A stretch of DNA of 6,348 bases from Planctomycetota bacterium (lineage in GTDB: Bacteria; Planctomycetota; Brocadiia; JAJRTI01): assembly GCA_024278415.1 (NCBI GenBank), contig JAJRTI010000926.1:1-6348 (forward strand), in the 5' to 3' direction. Position numbers and translations under genes: made by a program. A model generated the notes under the pieces. That model did not search any database. It was not told the origin of the DNA and saw only the letters and a list, made by a program, of their open reading frames with translations. Shown one piece after another: positions 6,007 to 6,348 of this stretch; position 1 is the stretch's first letter; each line of letters opens with the position of its first letter.

Positions 6007-6348
6007 TCATTGGGCGTCTATAGCCGGCCGGAAGCCGCGATAATTATGCCGGGCTGTCGGGACGGCGCCGCCCCGCGTGGATGACCGACAGTCTGCAGGA
6101 GGGCTCTCGTACCCCCCGCCCCTCTGGACCCGGGATGAGCCGCTTCCGGGGCCTCTCGGATCTATCTGGACTCCTGAACTGTAGCCGCCATGCCAGTCAC
6201 TGCACAGTTCCCAGACGTTCCCGTGCATGTCGTACAGCCCCCAAGCGTTTGGCAGCTTTAGCCCAACGGCCTGCGGGCGCCAAGCCTCCTTCCTAGCATT
6301 CGCCTTGTTCCATGAGTGATCGTCAAGGCGGCTCAGCGTGTTGCCACA
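6007..6348 (-). CDS. SUMF1/FGE-sulfatase-like domain protein, C-terminal part
   Basis: The last 113 residues of a protein whose start lies beyond the window. The sequence carries the signature of the formylglycine-generating-enzyme fold: LKLPNAWGLYDMHGNVWEL (31-48), then RVQRGGGY (73-80), CRSSTRGG (87-94) and the terminal GFRP (105-108), just before the stop. True formylglycine-generating enzymes carry a cysteine pair near the RCAAR and GFRC region. Here only one offset cysteine (C87) remains and GFRP replaces GFRC, so sulfatase maturation activity is unlikely. Such domains are common as non-catalytic or binding modules fused to kinases or caspases in signalling-rich bacteria. It lies on the same strand as the caspase run but is separated by 443 nt of repeats, so it is probably its own transcription unit. 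The fold assignment is firm; the role is unknown because the N-terminal part is unseen. Confidence 0.88.
   Translation of the reverse strand, partial: CGNTLSRLDDHSWNKANARKEAWRPQAVGLKLPNAWGLYDMHGNVWELCSDWHGGYSSGVQIDPRGPGSGSSRVQRGGGYESPPADCRSSTRGGAVPTARHNYRGFRPAIDAQ

Noticed and set aside
5738..6043. Plus-strand 101-codon open frame
   Set aside because: It runs through the repeat element and into the antisense of the SUMF1-like gene, with no supporting motif.
1..6348. CRISPR array, tRNA or rRNA
   Set aside because: No regularly spaced direct repeats, cloverleaf-like sequence or conserved rRNA stretches were seen.

Overview
The window is GC-rich (roughly 60-65% by eye) and almost all of its coding capacity lies on the minus strand. 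The mix of genes is a caspase-like protease, forkhead-associated (FHA) proteins, Hanks-type Ser/Thr kinases with zinc-ribbon or HEAT-repeat attachments, and a formylglycine-generating-enzyme (SUMF1-like) domain. Long hairpin repeats are also present. Together these suggest a bacterium rich in eukaryote-like signalling, most likely of the Planctomycetes/Verrucomicrobia type or a related uncultured lineage. The placement is inference, because no rRNA or other marker gene is present.

Layout, read in the direction of transcription (right to left). At 6348-6007 is the C-terminal end of a SUMF1-like protein. A gene-free stretch at 6006-5564 holds a 25-bp near-perfect inverted repeat enclosing about 146 nt, smaller hairpins, repeat-like sequence and a candidate promoter. 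A compact operon-like run follows. It starts with a signal-peptide, caspase-like, transmembrane, FHA-like protein (5563-3809). Next is a cytosolic zinc-ribbon protein with three FHA domains (3767-2427), then a membrane kinase-like protein with HEAT repeats that has lost its N-lobe (2464-944). Last is a zinc-ribbon Ser/Thr kinase with complete catalytic motifs (921 to the window edge). The last gene loses kinase homology around position 147 and runs into AT-rich sequence and a hairpin-forming repeat that occupies the window end.

Working model (inference): the intact-motif kinase writes phospho-threonine marks. The soluble triple-FHA protein and the FHA-like tail of the caspase read them. The caspase head, predicted to sit outside the cytoplasmic membrane, is the output. 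The HEAT-repeat pseudokinase would be a membrane scaffold or sensor. Two points deserve attention: the kinase-like protein lacks the ATP-anchoring half of the fold and overlaps the FHA gene in a shifted frame, and the intact-motif kinase appears broken by a repeat.
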